From NCBI GenBank assembly GCA_018398585.1, contig JAGTTD010000007.1:8067320-8131319 (forward strand): DNA of 64,000 bases, written 5' to 3'. The position numbers were made by a program, and so were the translations under genes. Under the pieces are notes generated by a model. It was not told where the DNA came from. It worked only from the letters and a program-made list of their open reading frames with translations, and made no database searches. The DNA is from Simmondsia chinensis. Taxonomy: Eukaryota > Streptophyta > Magnoliopsida > Caryophyllales > Simmondsiaceae. Numbering within the stretch: position 1 is the stretch's first letter; every line of letters starts with the position of its first letter. Below are positions 31,931-44,639 of this stretch, piece by piece.

Positions 31931-34900
31931 GGTGTGTGTATTAAATCATTAGTGATATATGATCAATCATACACTGTGTGTGATTGCTTTTGATGGTGTA
32001 AAACCAAGTTTTCTAGGTGTGTTTCAAATAAGCAGTGTTGTATAATTAGTCATATACTGTGTATGAAAGGTTGTAATGGTGTAAAATCAACTTGTATAGG
32101 TGTGTTGTAAGTTATTAGTGGTGTATGATCAAACATACACAGTGCATGATAGGTTGTAATGGTGTAAAATCAACTTGTATAGGTGGTTTTAAGTCATTAG
32201 TGGTGTATGATCAATCGTACACCGTGTATGAATACTTTTGGTGGTGTAAAACCAACTTGTCTAGGTATGTTTCAAGTAAACAATGGTGTATGATTACCTT
32301 TAGTGGTGTAAAACCAACTTATCTAGGTGTGTTTCAAGTAAATAGTGGTGTATGATTAGTCATACATCGTGTATGATAGATTTTAATGGTGTAAAACCAA
32401 CTTGTATAGGTGTGTTTAAGGTGATTAGTAGTGTATGTTTAACCATACACCGTGTATGATTACTTTTAGTGATGTAAAACCAAGTTGTCTAGATGTGTTT
32501 CAAGTAAGCAGTGGTGCATAATTAGCCATACACCGTGTATGATCGGTTGTAATAGTGTAAAACCAACTTGTCTAGGTGTGGTTTAATGCATAAGTGGTGC
32601 ATGATCAATCATACACAGTGTATGATAGGTTATAATGGTGTAAAATCAACTTGTATAGGTGGTTTTAAGTCATTAGTGGTGTATGATCAATCGTACACCG
32701 TGTATGATCGGTTGTAATGGTGTAAAACCAACTTATCTAGGTGTGTTTTAATGCATTAATAGTGTAAGATCAATCATACACAGTGTATGATAGTTTGTCA
32801 TGATGTAAAATCAACTTGTATAGATGGTTTTAAGTCATTAGTGGTGTATCATCAATCGTACACCGTGTACGATCGGTTTTAATGGTGTAAAACCAACTTG
32901 TCTAGGTGTGTTTTAATGCATTAGTGGTGTATGATCAATCACACACAGTGTATGATAGGTTGTAATGGTGTAAAATCAACTTGTATAGGTGGTTTTAAGT
33001 CATTAGTAGTGTATGATCAATCGTACACCGTGTATGATCGGTTTTAATGGTATAAAACCAACTTGTCTAGGTGTGTTTTAATGCATTAGTGGTGTATGAT
33101 CAATCATACACAGAGTATGATAGGTTGTAATAGTGTAAAATCAACTTGTCTAGGTGTGTTTCAAGTCATTAGTGGTGTATGATCAATCATACACCGTGTA
33201 TGATTGCTTTTAATGGTATAAAACCAAATAGTTTATGTGTGTTTCTACTTATTAGTGGCGTATGTTTAACCAAACACCGTGTATGATAGGTTTTAATGGT
33301 GTAAAATCAACTTGTGTTAGTGTGTGTTTTGTAAACAGTGGTGTATGATTAATCATACACTGTGTATGATTGGTTTTAATGGTGTAAAATCATTTTATGT
33401 TAGTGTGTGTTAAGTAATTAGTGGTGTATGAGTAATCATACACCGTGTATGATTGCTTTTAATAGTGTAAAACCAACTTGTCTAGGTGTGTTTCAAGTAA
33501 ATAGTAGTGTATGATCAATCATACACCGTATATGATTGCTTCTAATGTTGTAAAACCAACTAGTTTATGTGTGTTTCTACTGATTAGTGGTGTATGTTTA
33601 ATCATACACCATGTATGATAGGTTTTAAGAATGTAAAATCAACTTGTGTTAGCGTGTGTTAAGTCATTAGTGGTGTATGATTAATCATACACTGTGTATG
33701 ATAGGTTTTAATGGTGTAAAACCAATTTGTCTAGGTGTGTTTCAAGTAAATAGTGGTGTATGATCAATCATACACCATATATGATTGCTTTTAATGGTGT
33801 AAAACCAACTAGTTTATGTGTGTTTCTACTGATTAGTGGCATATGTTTAATCGTACACCGTGTATGATAGGTTTTAATGGTGTAAAATCAACTTGTGTTG
33901 GTGTGTGTTAAGTAAACAGTGGTGTATGATTAATCATACACTATGTATGATTGGTTTTAATAGTGTAAAATCATTTTATGCTACTGTGTGTTAAGTAAAC
34001 ATTGGTGTATGATTAATCATACACCGTGTATAATTGCTTTTAAAGGTGTAAAACCAACTAGCTGTTGTGTTTCTACCGATTAGTGGTGTATGTTTAACCA
34101 TACACCGTGTATGATAGGATTTAACGGTGTAAAATATATTGATGTTAGTGTGTGTTTAAGTAAACAGTGGTGTATGATTAATCATACACTGTATATGATT
34201 GGTTTAAATGGTGTAAAATCATTTTATGTGTGTTAAGTAAACAGTGGTGTATGATTAATTATACACCATGTATGATTGGTTTTAATGGTGTAAAACCAAC
34301 CTGTGTAGATGTTTTTAGAGTAATTAGTGGTGTATGATCAATCATACATGGTGTATGATTGGTTTTAATGGTGTAAAATCAACTTGGGTTTGTGTGTGTT
34401 AAGTAATTAGTGGTGTATGATTGTGATAGGTTTTAACGGTATAAAATCAACTTGTTTGTGTGTTTCTAGTGGTTAGTGGTGTATGTTTAACCATACACTG
34501 TGTATGATAGGTTTTAACAGAGTAAAATCAACTTATGTTAGTGAGTGTGAAGTAAACAGTGGTGTATGATTAATCATACACCATATATGGCTGGTTTTAA
34601 TGGTATAAAACCAACTTGTGTAATTTTTTTTTAAGTAATTAGTGGTGTATGATCAATCATACATGGTGTATGATTGGTTTTAATGGTGTAAAATCAACTT
34701 GTGTTTGTGTGTGTTAAGTAATTAGTGGTGTATAATTAATCATACACTGTGTATGATAGGTTTTAATGGTATAAAATCAACTTATTTATATGTGTTTCTA
34801 GTGATTAGTGGTGTATGTTTAACCATGCACTGTGTATGATAGGTTTTAACTGTGTAAAAGCAACTTATGTTAGTATGTGTTAAGTAAACAGTGGTGTATG

Positions 34901-35455
34901 ATTAATCATACAACGTGTATGATTGGTTTTGAAGGTGTAAAATCATTTTATGTTAGTGTGTGTTAAGTAAACGGTGGTGTATGATTAGTCATACACCATG
35001 TATGATTGCTTTTAATGGTGTAAAACCAAATAGTTTATGTGTGTTTCTACTGATTAGTGGTGACAGTGTAAAATCAACCTGTGTTAGTGTGTGTTAAGTA
35101 AACAGTGGTGTATGATTAATCAAACACCATGTATGATTGGTTTTAATGGTGTAAAATCATTTTATGTTAGTGTGTGTTAAGTAAACAGTGGTGTATGATT
35201 AATCATTGTAATTGTGTAAAACCAACTAGTTTATGTGTGTTTCTACCGATTAGTGGTGTATTTTTAACCATACACCGTGTATGATAGGTTTTAACGGTGT
35301 AAAATCAACTAGTTTAAGTAATTAGTGGTGTATGATCAATCATACACCGTATATGATAGGTTTTAATTATGTGAAATCAACTTGTCTAGGTGTGTTTCAA
35401 GTCATTAGTGGTGTATGATTAATCATACACCGTGCATGGTTCATTTTAATGGTGT
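31931..35455 (+). repeat. Left 83-bp tandem array
   Basis: Units of about 83 bp (measured steps of 82, 83 and 83; an occasional unit lacks ~20 bp), roughly 40 by length. The core is a palindrome, usually AATCATACACCGTGTATGATT, followed by GGTTTTAATGGTGTAAAA and AACTTGTNTAGGTGTGTTT. Units vary by point changes and short deletions. The complement of the right array aligns with the same unit (TTAACCATACACCGTGTATG, then ATAG-TTTTAACGGTGTA). Confidence 0.92.
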
Positions 35456-35458
35456 ATC

Positions 35459-37448
35459 ATGGGCTTAATCTTGGGTTTTGTGATGTTTTTTCTTTTATTT
35501 CATATGGCATTTGAGACACGCAAGAGGAGCCGATCAGAAGTGGAGTTTGGTTACATTTTCCCTAGGAGTTGCTGGAAATTTGTACAGGTTAACCAGATGG
35601 AAATATCAACCAAAGCTGTAACAGAGATTATGGAAATCTTGAAGGACGACGAATCCAAGGTTTGACACAGTATCCATATGAATTATGTTGACTTTTTACT
35701 ATTACATTTATGATCTCTTATAGACTAAAAGTGTTTCAAAATGTCGGGCTTCTGCTTGAGCTGCGTGAGACTAATGTCGGTTTCTGGCATAGTCTGATTC
35801 ACACTGTCCTTCTCCACCAGGTGGCCAACCCAAATCCCGAGGAGTTATCATTCTTGTTTGGTGCGAAGATAGTACACCTCGGGAGGAGGGAATTTTGTAT
35901 TATAACCGGCTTGAGATATGCCGGTGTGGAAGATGTACGCGGTGGTTCCAATAGGCTGATTGCCAAGTACGGCATAAGAGGGAGGATGAGTAGGCAGCAG
36001 TTGCTTGAAGCATGCAGTACCTGCTCCATTATGGAGGACCAGGTTAAGCTTACTGTTGCCTACTTAGTCGAGGGTCTACTGTTCGCCAAACAAAAGAGAA
36101 CAGCCATTGACCCGAACATCCTGGCCCTCGTGGACGATGTGGACTCTTTTAACAGTGTTACTTGGGGATCCTTAAGCTAGAAATTCTTGGCGTGGAAACT
36201 CAAGGATTTTGTAGCCAAAAAAGCAAGATGGTTTGGAAAAGACCTACTCCGTCCACGGGTTCTACGATGTGGTTTCCGTATTTGCCATGGAAACCATACC
36301 AAAACTGACCAAAGTTAGGGTGGTGAGGATTGGCAATCAATCTCTGTGGCGGATCCTTAACTGAAAAATGGGCAAAAAGGGTTCGTACAGCGCTCTACTG
36401 TCAACAGTGTTTGATCAGGTAATAATATTATTTTGATACTATTTTACCATTAGTCGTTTGATATCAATTGCATTAGAATTACTATTCGGTATTTTTATTA
36501 ACGTTCATATGATGTATCTTCCTTTGATCAGCGATTGAATGCCGAACCGATTAGACTGACGAGTGCGGAAGCCAGTCAGCCTAATCTACAAGGCATTCCC
36601 ATTGCTGAGGATGGCGAAGTGGGAGTTCAAACTCATGATGGGGCAATGCCAGCGGATCCAAACTTTGAGCCAGAACCATTGGCTACTCAACACCCCTTGC
36701 CTACATCCCACTATGAACCATCTACTACATCAACAAATTTGGCGTTTCAATCGGTATTCACAATTCATTTTGTGTTTATACAATTGCATTTGTTCTTGTA
36801 CGTATCATATTAGTTAAATTCAGTTTTATGACGATTTGAAGGACATACTGTAGGTTATTGAGAGACTTGAAGCGATGGAGAAAGAAATAGCATGTGGCAA
36901 ATAAACCTTCAATTTGAAAGCAGACTTGAAGAACCACAGCGATAGATCCAGTTAAATGAGAGCACTATTCAAGCAAAAAAGGATCTGTTGCAAGCATATG
37001 AACAAAGGTTTGAAGCTCATGAGGCTAAGATTCAAGAGCTTCCATACCGATTGCCGCATGTCCCAACTCCTCATCATTCTCCATCACCTTCATCTCCTCC
37101 ATCCCCTATTGAAACTCCATAACAAGCAATTATTATTTCTCCTCCACATAATGTGTAAGACACTACGGATCTTTATTATTGTCCGAATTCAGTGAGTATG
37201 TTTTTATGCATGTTGAAGTTCATTCACTTTGATATTTGTTCTGCCAACCCAGAGATGAGGGAAATGTCTTCAAGCAACCAATGTCAACAAATTTGGATGA
37301 CAATGCTTGCTTTGTGACAGCGTCCAAGACACTATGGCAATTGGGACACCAGAGGAGGGACCCCAAGCCAAACCCCAAATACAAAGGTGATGAATGGACT
37401 GCTAAGAGAAAGAGCAAACGGCTAAGGAGGACGGATTCTCTAACATAA
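35459..37448 (+). pseudogene. DUF1985-domain gene captured in the MULE, disabled
   Basis: Exon-like pieces with GT-AG borders: 35459-35659, 35724-36418, 36532-36753 and from about 36854. The second gives the DUF1985 domain: ELRETNVGFWHSLIHTVLL, NPEELSFLFGAKIVHLGRREF, ITGLRYAG, then after a frameshift near 36180-36250 HGFYDVVSVFAMETIPKL. The first exon joins out of frame, so another indel is likely. Later parts give a charged, coiled-coil-like and proline-rich linker (SPSSPPSPIETP). The end has a basic RRDPKPNPKY-KGDEW segment. DUF1985 is usually followed by a Ulp1-type (C48) SUMO protease domain in plant MULE-borne genes; I see no His-Asp-Cys protease block here before the right array begins. 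Confidence 0.75.
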
Positions 37449-37479
37449 CCGGTTCTGCCCTTAGGTCCATTCCAACCGA

Positions 37480-39985
37480 TTAATCACATACCTTTTAAAG
37501 CTATCATATACGGTGTATGGTTAAGCATATCCCATTCTATACATGAAAGATACCAAAATAAGTTCATCATACATAGTTAAAAGCTATCATACATGGTGTA
37601 TGGTTAAACATACCCCATTCTATACTTGAAAGACACCGTCAAAAGCTATCATAAACCGTCAAAAGCTATCATACACAGTGTATGGTTAAACATACCCCAT
37701 TCTATACTTGAAAGACATCAAAACAAGTTCATCACACACCTTTTAAAGCTATCATACACGGTGTATGGTTAAGCATACCCCATTCTATACATGAAAGACA
37801 CCAAAACGAGTTCATCATACACCTTTTAAAGCTATCATACACGGTGTATGGTTAAACATACCCCATTCTATACTTAAAAGACACCAAAACAAGTTCATCA
37901 TACACCGTTAAAAGCTATCATACACAGTGTATGGCTAAGCATACCCCATTCTATACATGAAATACACCAAAACGAGTTCATCATACACCTTTTAAAGCTA
38001 TCATACACGGTGTATGGTTAAGCATACCCCATTCTACACAAGAAAGACACCAAAACAAGTTCGTCATACACCATTAAAAGCTATCATACATGGTGTATGG
38101 TTAAATATACCCCATTCTATACTTGAAAGACACCAAAAGAAGTTCATCATACACCGTTAAAAGCAATCATATACGGTGTATGGTTAAACATACCCCATTC
38201 TATACTTGAAAGATACCAAAACAAGTTCATTTTACAACGTTAAAAGCTATCATACGCAGTGTATGGTTAAGCGTACCCCATTCTACACATGAAGGACACC
38301 AAAAAAGTTTGTCATACACCGTTTAAAGCTATCATACACGGTGTATGGTTAAACATACCCCATTCTATACTTGAAAGACACCAAAACAAGTTCATCATAC
38401 ACCATTAAAAGCTATCATACACGGTGTATGGTTAAACATACCCCATTCTATACTTGAAAGACACCAAAACAAGTTCATCACACACCTTTTAAAGCTATCA
38501 TACACGGTGTGTGGTTAAGCATACCCCATTCTATACATGAAAGACACCAAAACGAGTTCATCATACACCTTTTAAAGCTATCATACACGGTATATGGTTA
38601 AACATACCCCATTCTATACTTGAAAGACACCAAAACCAGCTCATCACACACCTTTTAAAGCAATCATACACGGTGTATAGTTAAGCATACCCCATTCTAT
38701 ACATGAAAGACACCAAAACGAGTTCATCATACACCTTTTAAAGCTATCATACATGATGTATGGTTAAGCATACCCCATTCTATACATGAAAGACACCAAA
38801 ACAAGTTCATTTTACAGCGTTAAAAGCTATCATACACGGTGTATGGTTAAGCATACCCCATTCTATACATGACTGACACCAAAATGAGTTCATCATACAC
38901 CTTTTAAAGCTATCATACATGGTGTATGGTTAAGCATACCCCATTCTATACATGAAAGACACCAAACAAGTTCATCATACACCTTTTAAAGCTATCATAC
39001 ACAGTGTATGGTTAAACATACCCCATTCTATAATTGAAAGACACCAAAACGAGTTCATCATACACAGTTTAAAGCTATCATACATGGTGTATGGTTAAAC
39101 ATACCCCATTCTATACTTGAAAGACACCAAAATAAGTTCATCGTACACCGTTAAAAGCTATCATACATGGTGTATGGTTAAACATACCCCATTCTATACT
39201 TGAAAGACACCAAAACAAGTTCATCATACGCCGTTAAAAGCTATCATACACAGTGTATGATTAAGCATACCCCATTCTATACATGAAATACACCAAAACG
39301 AGTTCATCATACGCCGTTAAAAGCTATCATACACAGTGTATGGTTAAGCATACCCCATTCTATACATGAAATACACCAAAACGAGTTCATCATACACCTT
39401 TTAAAGCTATCATACACGGTGTATGGTTAAGCTTACGCCATTCTACACATGAAAGACACCAAAACAAGTTCGTCATACACCATTAAAAGCTATCATACAT
39501 GGTGTATGGTTAAACATACCCCATTCTATACTTGAAAGACACCAAAACAAGTTCATCATACACCGTTAAAAGCTATCATATACGGTGTATGGTTAAACAT
39601 ACCCCATTCTATACTTGAAAGATACCAAAACAAGTTCATTTTACAACGTTAAAAGCTATCATACACGGTGTATAGTTAAGCGTACCCCATTCTACACATG
39701 AAGGACACCAAAACAAGTTCGTCATACACCGTTAAAAGCTATCATATACGGTGTATGGTTAAACAGACCCCATTCTATACTTGAAAGGCACCAAAACGAG
39801 TTCATCATACACCTTTTAAAGCTATCATACACGGTGTATTGTTAAACATACCCCATTCTATACTTGAAAGTCACCAAAACAAGTTCATCTTACACCATTA
39901 AAAGCTACCATACACTGTGTATGGTTAAACATACCCCATTCTATACTTGAAAGTTCCCAAAACAAGTTCATTTTACACCATACAA
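37480..39985 (-). repeat. Right 83-bp tandem array
   Basis: Very regular 83-bp period (AAAGCTATCATACA at 37745, 37828, 37911, 37994), roughly 30 units. The core is CATACACGGTGTATG with flanks GGTTAAACATACCCCATTCT and ACACCAAAACAAGTTCATCA. Two higher-order variants alternate (GGTTAAGC with TACATGAAA, and GGTTAAAC with TACTTGAAA). It is the inverted counterpart of the left array but more homogeneous. Confidence 0.93.
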
Positions 39986-40329
39986 CAAGGATCCAATAAC
40001 GACCATTTCAACAAATGAACATTTTACCTTCAGTGTCTGATTTGACAACCGTAATGTGTGTAACGACTCAACCTTCGAACCACCGCAATGCCACAATGCT
40101 TCAAACAGGATCTTACCGGGCCTTCTTCTTCTTCTTCCAAGGGCCCAAAGTAGCAAAACGACGCACGCAGAACCAAAAAAATTGAGCTTGGGGAATTCAG
40201 AATGAGAGAAAAAGTACAAAGAAGAGAGAATGAGAGGCAAGCTGAAAAGGCGAGTGAAATGGACCGGAAGTGAGGAGGGAGAGAGAGGATGAGAAGCAAA
40301 TTACATGACATAAAGTAAAAATATGTCCT
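39986..40329 (-). other. Arm spacer between right array and TIR
   Basis: Unlike the left spacer. Contains a (CTT)n-like run (40123-40138). A minus-strand frame at 39968-40240 has no recognised similarity and is probably chance. Confidence 0.35.
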
Positions 40330-40590
40330 TTTGCATTAAATGAGGGGAGAGAGAATGGCTTGCCAAACAAGTTTGTAGGAGAGAGAAAATGTACGGGGGA
40401 GGGGGTAAAGTAAAATTACTGTTGTTACATTAAATGAGGAGAGAGAAGGGGAGAGAGACAGTGGATGGGTGGGGGGGTTGAAGTGGGAGGGGCAATTTTG
40501 TCCAAAAGGGTCTATTTAAGGTTAATGGGGTTGGAAAAACATTAGGGGGGGGGGGGGGGGGGGGGGGGGGGTTATTCTATACGATTTCCC
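40330..40590 (-). repeat. Right terminal inverted repeat, outer part
   Basis: Inverted match to the left TIR. A run of about 27 G (40543-40571) replaces the CCCCCGGCTCCCC stretch of the left end; its length is prone to slippage and to assembly error. Confidence 0.85.
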
Positions 40591-40599
40591 AATTCTTTA

Positions 40600-41267
40600 C
40601 CTAGTATACAAACCATAAATTTATAGTCATATGTTGATATCGCTTGATAGATTGATGACCGATTTAACGTTGTGAACTCAACCTAGTCTTATATTGGTGT
40701 GAATTGATGTGGCCAATCCTAAGCATTACTTATTTGATGTCTTTGTGAATTTTGTTTAAAAAATATAGTAACAATGATGCATGGATAGTCTTGAATGATG
40801 CATCAAATGGGCAATAATAGAAAGCAATAAGAGGAAGGAAAACACTTCAGATGTTAGTGTTTCGTAGAAATTAAATACTCTATATTACAATAATGAAAAT
40901 GCCTTTGAGAAATGCAAATTGGTATTTGTTTAAGAGTTCTGCTTAAAGTCATTCTTTACAAGGTTATGTTATATGAATTGCCTTAGATTGTTTAAACATT
41001 TGAAAGCGCTATGAATGACTTACACTCGGTGCCTATTATGTTATGAAAAGCGTAGCATTCTAATTAATTTTTGATCGAAATGAATTAAGATGAATTAAGC
41101 AGAAGAACAAGCTTGCTCCATAACAAAGTCCAAGTTGACTGAGGTTGAGACATGCTATGTATCTAATCAGAAGAAGGAAGAAATTATGGATTCGCTTACA
41201 AAAGGGCAGAGGTGCCTATGAGTTGTTTGTCATCAAAGGGAGTGGGATTGAAGCCTATAGAATTAAT
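40600..41267. other. Intergenic stretch
   Basis: 40620-40715 repeats the sequence left of the MULE (GTTGATATCNCTTGATAGATT, CAACCTNGTCTTATATTG at 31027-31075), so the element landed near an older local repeat. No gene seen. Confidence 0.4.
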
Positions 41268-41311
41268 GACCGGGCTTGGGTTTCGCACAGGCCCAGTGAG
41301 CCCAGCCAAGC

Positions 41312-41345
<34 letters not shown>

Positions 41346-41614
41346 AGATATATATAATTAAAGTATTGTAACTTACTAAAAATACAATTATAACAATATA
41401 AATACAAAATAAACCATAAAATAAGTTAAAATGTCCAAATAATTCCCCAAATTGCCATAAAATGGGCTGAGAAGCCCCAGGCCTCAAGAGGCCCAAGCCT
41501 AGGCCAGACCCGAACAAGTACTAGGCCAGAGCCTCCTCACCCCGGCCCGGTTAGAAACCCGGCTGGGTCGAGTTCCGGGGTGGGCCAGGTCGGCCGGCCC
41601 ACTGGCCACCTCTA
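41268..41614. mobile_element. hAT-type MITE, copy 3 (one end missing)
   Basis: Ends GGCCACCTCTA at 41614. The complement matches the core of copy 1 (ATTTTGTATTTATATTGTTATAATT). A C33 run lies at 41311-41343. The expected other end (TAGAGGTGG) is absent near 41268, so this copy is truncated. Confidence 0.65.
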
Positions 41615-41622
41615 CTCAAGGG

Positions 41623-42092
41623 TATGGCTATCCCAGGAATGAGGTTTGACAAGTAAAAATGAAATTGATGGGTGGTTGAAAGAGCACAAATTATATTACT
41701 TATCGCGGGTTATTCCCAGGTCCCATTCCTAAGGTGAGGTGCTCTTTACTGTGATGTTTAAGCAGCATTTTTAAACTCTAAATGAACCTGAAGTCATATT
41801 ATTAGCATGGTGTTGATCACAAATCACCTCTGGAGAGTTCACCTACTTGAGTGTTGTGGTGGAGTCGCCACTGTGGGAAATGGGCTATTTCCTAATGACA
41901 CTCATGAGACAAGATTTGTGTGCATGACCATAATGCTCACCACCGATAGAACTTTACAACTACCAGCATTCTCTATGTGTGATAGATCTAGACCTAGCTA
42001 CAAGGGATCCAGTTCAAAATACTTATGCTACTACGGTTTCTCCATGTTGAAGCTCGTTTGCATTAAGTGTTAATTCAAACCCGAAATGCACC
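41623..42092. other. Intergenic stretch
   Basis: No recognisable gene or repeat; frame 41807-42073 has no recognised similarity. Confidence 0.35.
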
Positions 42093-42798
42093 TATTTGTG
42101 ATGAATTTAGTTAGTGTGCTTATTCATCATTTTGAAGTTTTGTATGAGGTTGGGTTTGTTAAAATGAGCTGAACTCAAGCTCTAACTGCATACCCGACTT
42201 GATATTTCCAGCAAAATCAAACGAACGGTTAGAGGGGCCCGCGGAGCAACCCATGGGGGACCCCTCCGACGCTCAAGTCAGTATCAATATTATGAAATAG
42301 TAAACAAGGGCAAGAGATAAACAGATAGAATAGATATAAATACTTAGCCTACAAGGAGTAAGGCGTTTGAATGATTATTGCTCCGGAGAGGTGATCGTAG
42401 GAGTGGATGATCTTCAAGGAGGCGTGTAGGCCCCCCCTCTCTTTTATGGGGGAAGAATGCTTTTGGATGGGTATTCCCTTTTTGGATAAAGTATTACTTT
42501 ATCTTCAATTATATCTTTTTGTACTTGTGTATAAGTATGTTTTTCTACTGGGCGAATTGCGTTAATTTTGCCTCTACTGGGCGAATAGTGTTGATTTTGC
42601 CTCTACTTGGCGAATAGTGTTGATTTTGCCTCTACTGGGCGAATAGTGTTGATTTTGCCTCTACTGGGCGAATTGTGTTGATTTTGCCTCTACTAGGCGA
42701 ACAGTGTTGATTTTGGTTTATTTTTTGTCTAAATAATTATCTTTGTAACCCACTTGTCCCTCTACACTAGCAAGCTGCTCAATTATAGTTTACCAACA
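42093..42798 (-). repeat. 3' LTR of the Tat-like element
   Basis: In element orientation it starts TGTTGGTAAACTATAATTG. Contains six 29-bp units at 42551-42715. Confidence 0.8.
42545..42715. repeat. 29-bp tandem repeat in the LTR
   Basis: Six units of TCTACTGGGCGAATAGTGTT plus GATTTTGCC. The same unit occurs about ten times, more diverged, in the other LTR (50056-50395). Confidence 0.9.
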
Positions 42799-43379
42799 TA
42801 TTAGTCCCCCTACTTCGTGAGCGAACCCTGGTCATTCCAAGTTTGATCACGAAGTAATAAATCTATCTCGTTCGTAGCTTGCTATTATATATCGTGTTCT
42901 TGAGCGATGGCGATATATAGTGTTCTGTTTTGGCCCTTCATAATTTTCGTTGATGTGTATTTTGATTTTTACTCAAAATCAATAGAGCGTACGGTCTAAA
43001 TAAGATGTGTAATGAGGTATTTGACACTTAATAGGATGTTTAAGCCATCATGACTTGTAATTGGGCGCATGACCCATCATGAACTTTAATAGGGCATTTA
43101 GCACAATCGTGGGTATTGGCAAAGCGTTTTATGTCGTAACTCTTATTTGTGTAAGAAAGTTTAGGAGAGTCCGGGCTTCTAAGGCCTTTTTTGAAACTTA
43201 GAGTACTCAAGTATTTTGCCCCTTTATATCAGTGAACATTCATCACGATTTAAGCTCTATGTGATAAACATGTAAGGCTATCAATATCATGATTAGTCAC
43301 TAGATATATTTGTATTTGGTCAGTAATACCCACAAGGCGATGAAAGTGGTGTATCTAGCCGAAGTTACTTTGATAGACA

Positions 43380-43560
43380 AAAACACCTCCGGCTAGAGCC
43401 AGAGGGGGTTGAATTCATGCACCTAGTTGGTGTATCGGTGATCGGTGTAGCCTGCTTAAACGAGATTAAAGTGTCAAATATATTGCGTTGTTTGTTGACT
43501 TCCCGAGTAAATAGCATGTAATATATTGTACTGTAGTTAATGTGATGAGTATGTTCTTGA
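43380..43560. other. Tat-like element interior, no feature
   Basis: This stretch and the longer parts 42799-43560 and 43760-44640 hold no recognised coding sequence. Confidence 0.35.
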
Positions 43561-43758
43561 GGGATGTTGCACTCAATTGCGGGTGATTGCGTGAGGGTGG
43601 ACCATGGTGATGAATGTTGCACCCGTTGCGGGTGATTGTACCAGGACAGACCATGGTGATGAATGTTGCACCCATTGCGGGTGATTGTACCAGGGCGGAC
43701 CATGGTGATGAATGTTGCACCCGTTGCGGGTGATTACCAGGGCGAACCATGTTGCTAA
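43560..43758. repeat. 49-bp minisatellite, about 4 units
   Basis: ACCATGGTGATGAATGTTGC followed by ACCCGTTGCGGGTGATTG; steps from 43601 to 43650 to 43699 are exactly 49 bp. Frames that cross it encode repeats by chance. Confidence 0.9.
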
Positions 43759-44639
43759 ATATACCCTTGGTGAATGTTGAATGTCACATACAAAATACCT
43801 GAATAAGCCAAGGTAGCTGGCATAATCGAGATAGTAAAACCACACAGGGTAGTATTCTTATCTGATGATAAGCATGTTGAAGACATATATCGAAGTCAAC
43901 ACGGGTTATTAAAATTAACACACCTTAACGGATGTTACATGTCAAGCAAGAAGTAAATCAAGCATATGGTATATTATTCCCAAAGAATGTCTTTGATTAT
44001 CATTGGTTTACCTCTGGTATTCATCTATGAGCTGACGAGCTTGATATGCGTCCTATTTAGTGGTTGTAAATAAACAATCACACTAATAGTAATTAGTAAT
44101 ATTCATATAATGCACTGTATACATGAACATTATACGAAGGATTTGATTCATCATATAGGCTATTGCTCATTTTTTTGAAGCACTTATGTCTAATAAGCGA
44201 CTTAGTAACGACCAACCCTCAATATCCTCTTATAATGACATTTATTGCTAAACAACACCTACTACTGAATAGGCTACGACAGGAGTTTAAAGTGGACTGT
44301 AAGAAAGTCCAAGACCATCTTGAAGCATGTGGGTATTGAACTAGCTCATCTTATCCCTAGCTCTTTGTTCAAGCTACCATATTCTGAAGGGCTTTTTACT
44401 ATGGAGTTATCATATATGTTCATATGTCACTAGCTTGTGACTCTTCATCTTGATTGAGCGGTTAATAAGTGCCTAGAGTTAGGCAGATAAAAGTGATCTC
44501 TTTTTATCATAGGCTACAGCACTAATTTGTGCTAGGCCAACTGCTTATCATAAATACTTCCCATTGCAACTTCTTTCTAGTCAAGAAACAAATATATCCC
44601 ATCTAATTTTTGGGTTGCACTGTCTATGTTCCAATTGCT

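Larger units (their letters stand above)
31109..40590. mobile_element. Mutator-like foldback element with captured DUF1985 gene
   Basis: The ends GGGAAATCGTACGGAATAA and (complement) GGGAAATCGTATAGAATAA are inverted. A 9-bp duplication flanks them: AATTCTTTT (31100-31108) and AATTCTTTA (40591-40599), as Mutator transposases make. The outer ~370 bp of each arm match closely (GACCCTTTTGGACAAAATTG, CTCATTTAATGCAACAGCAG). Inside each arm is a large 83-bp tandem array, and the two arrays are inverted relative to each other. A ~2-kb core holds a broken DUF1985 gene. No transposase is encoded. The design recalls FARE/Kaonashi-type MULEs, which carry DUF1985/Ulp1-like genes. Confidence 0.88.

Noticed and set aside
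32125..32355. Open frame in the left array
   Set aside because: It is a translation of the tandem repeat; frames change from unit to unit.
31931..39985. Regularly spaced palindromic repeats resembling a CRISPR array
   Set aside because: The spacers are themselves repeated, the units are 83 bp, and the context is a plant transposon.
41145..41357. Frame ending in polyproline
   Set aside because: The proline run comes from a C33 homopolymer in a truncated MITE.
43365..43845. Three overlapping minus-strand frames encoding repeated HHHG/PQRVQHSSPW-type peptides
   Set aside because: They are by-products of the 49-bp minisatellite, whose period is not a multiple of three.
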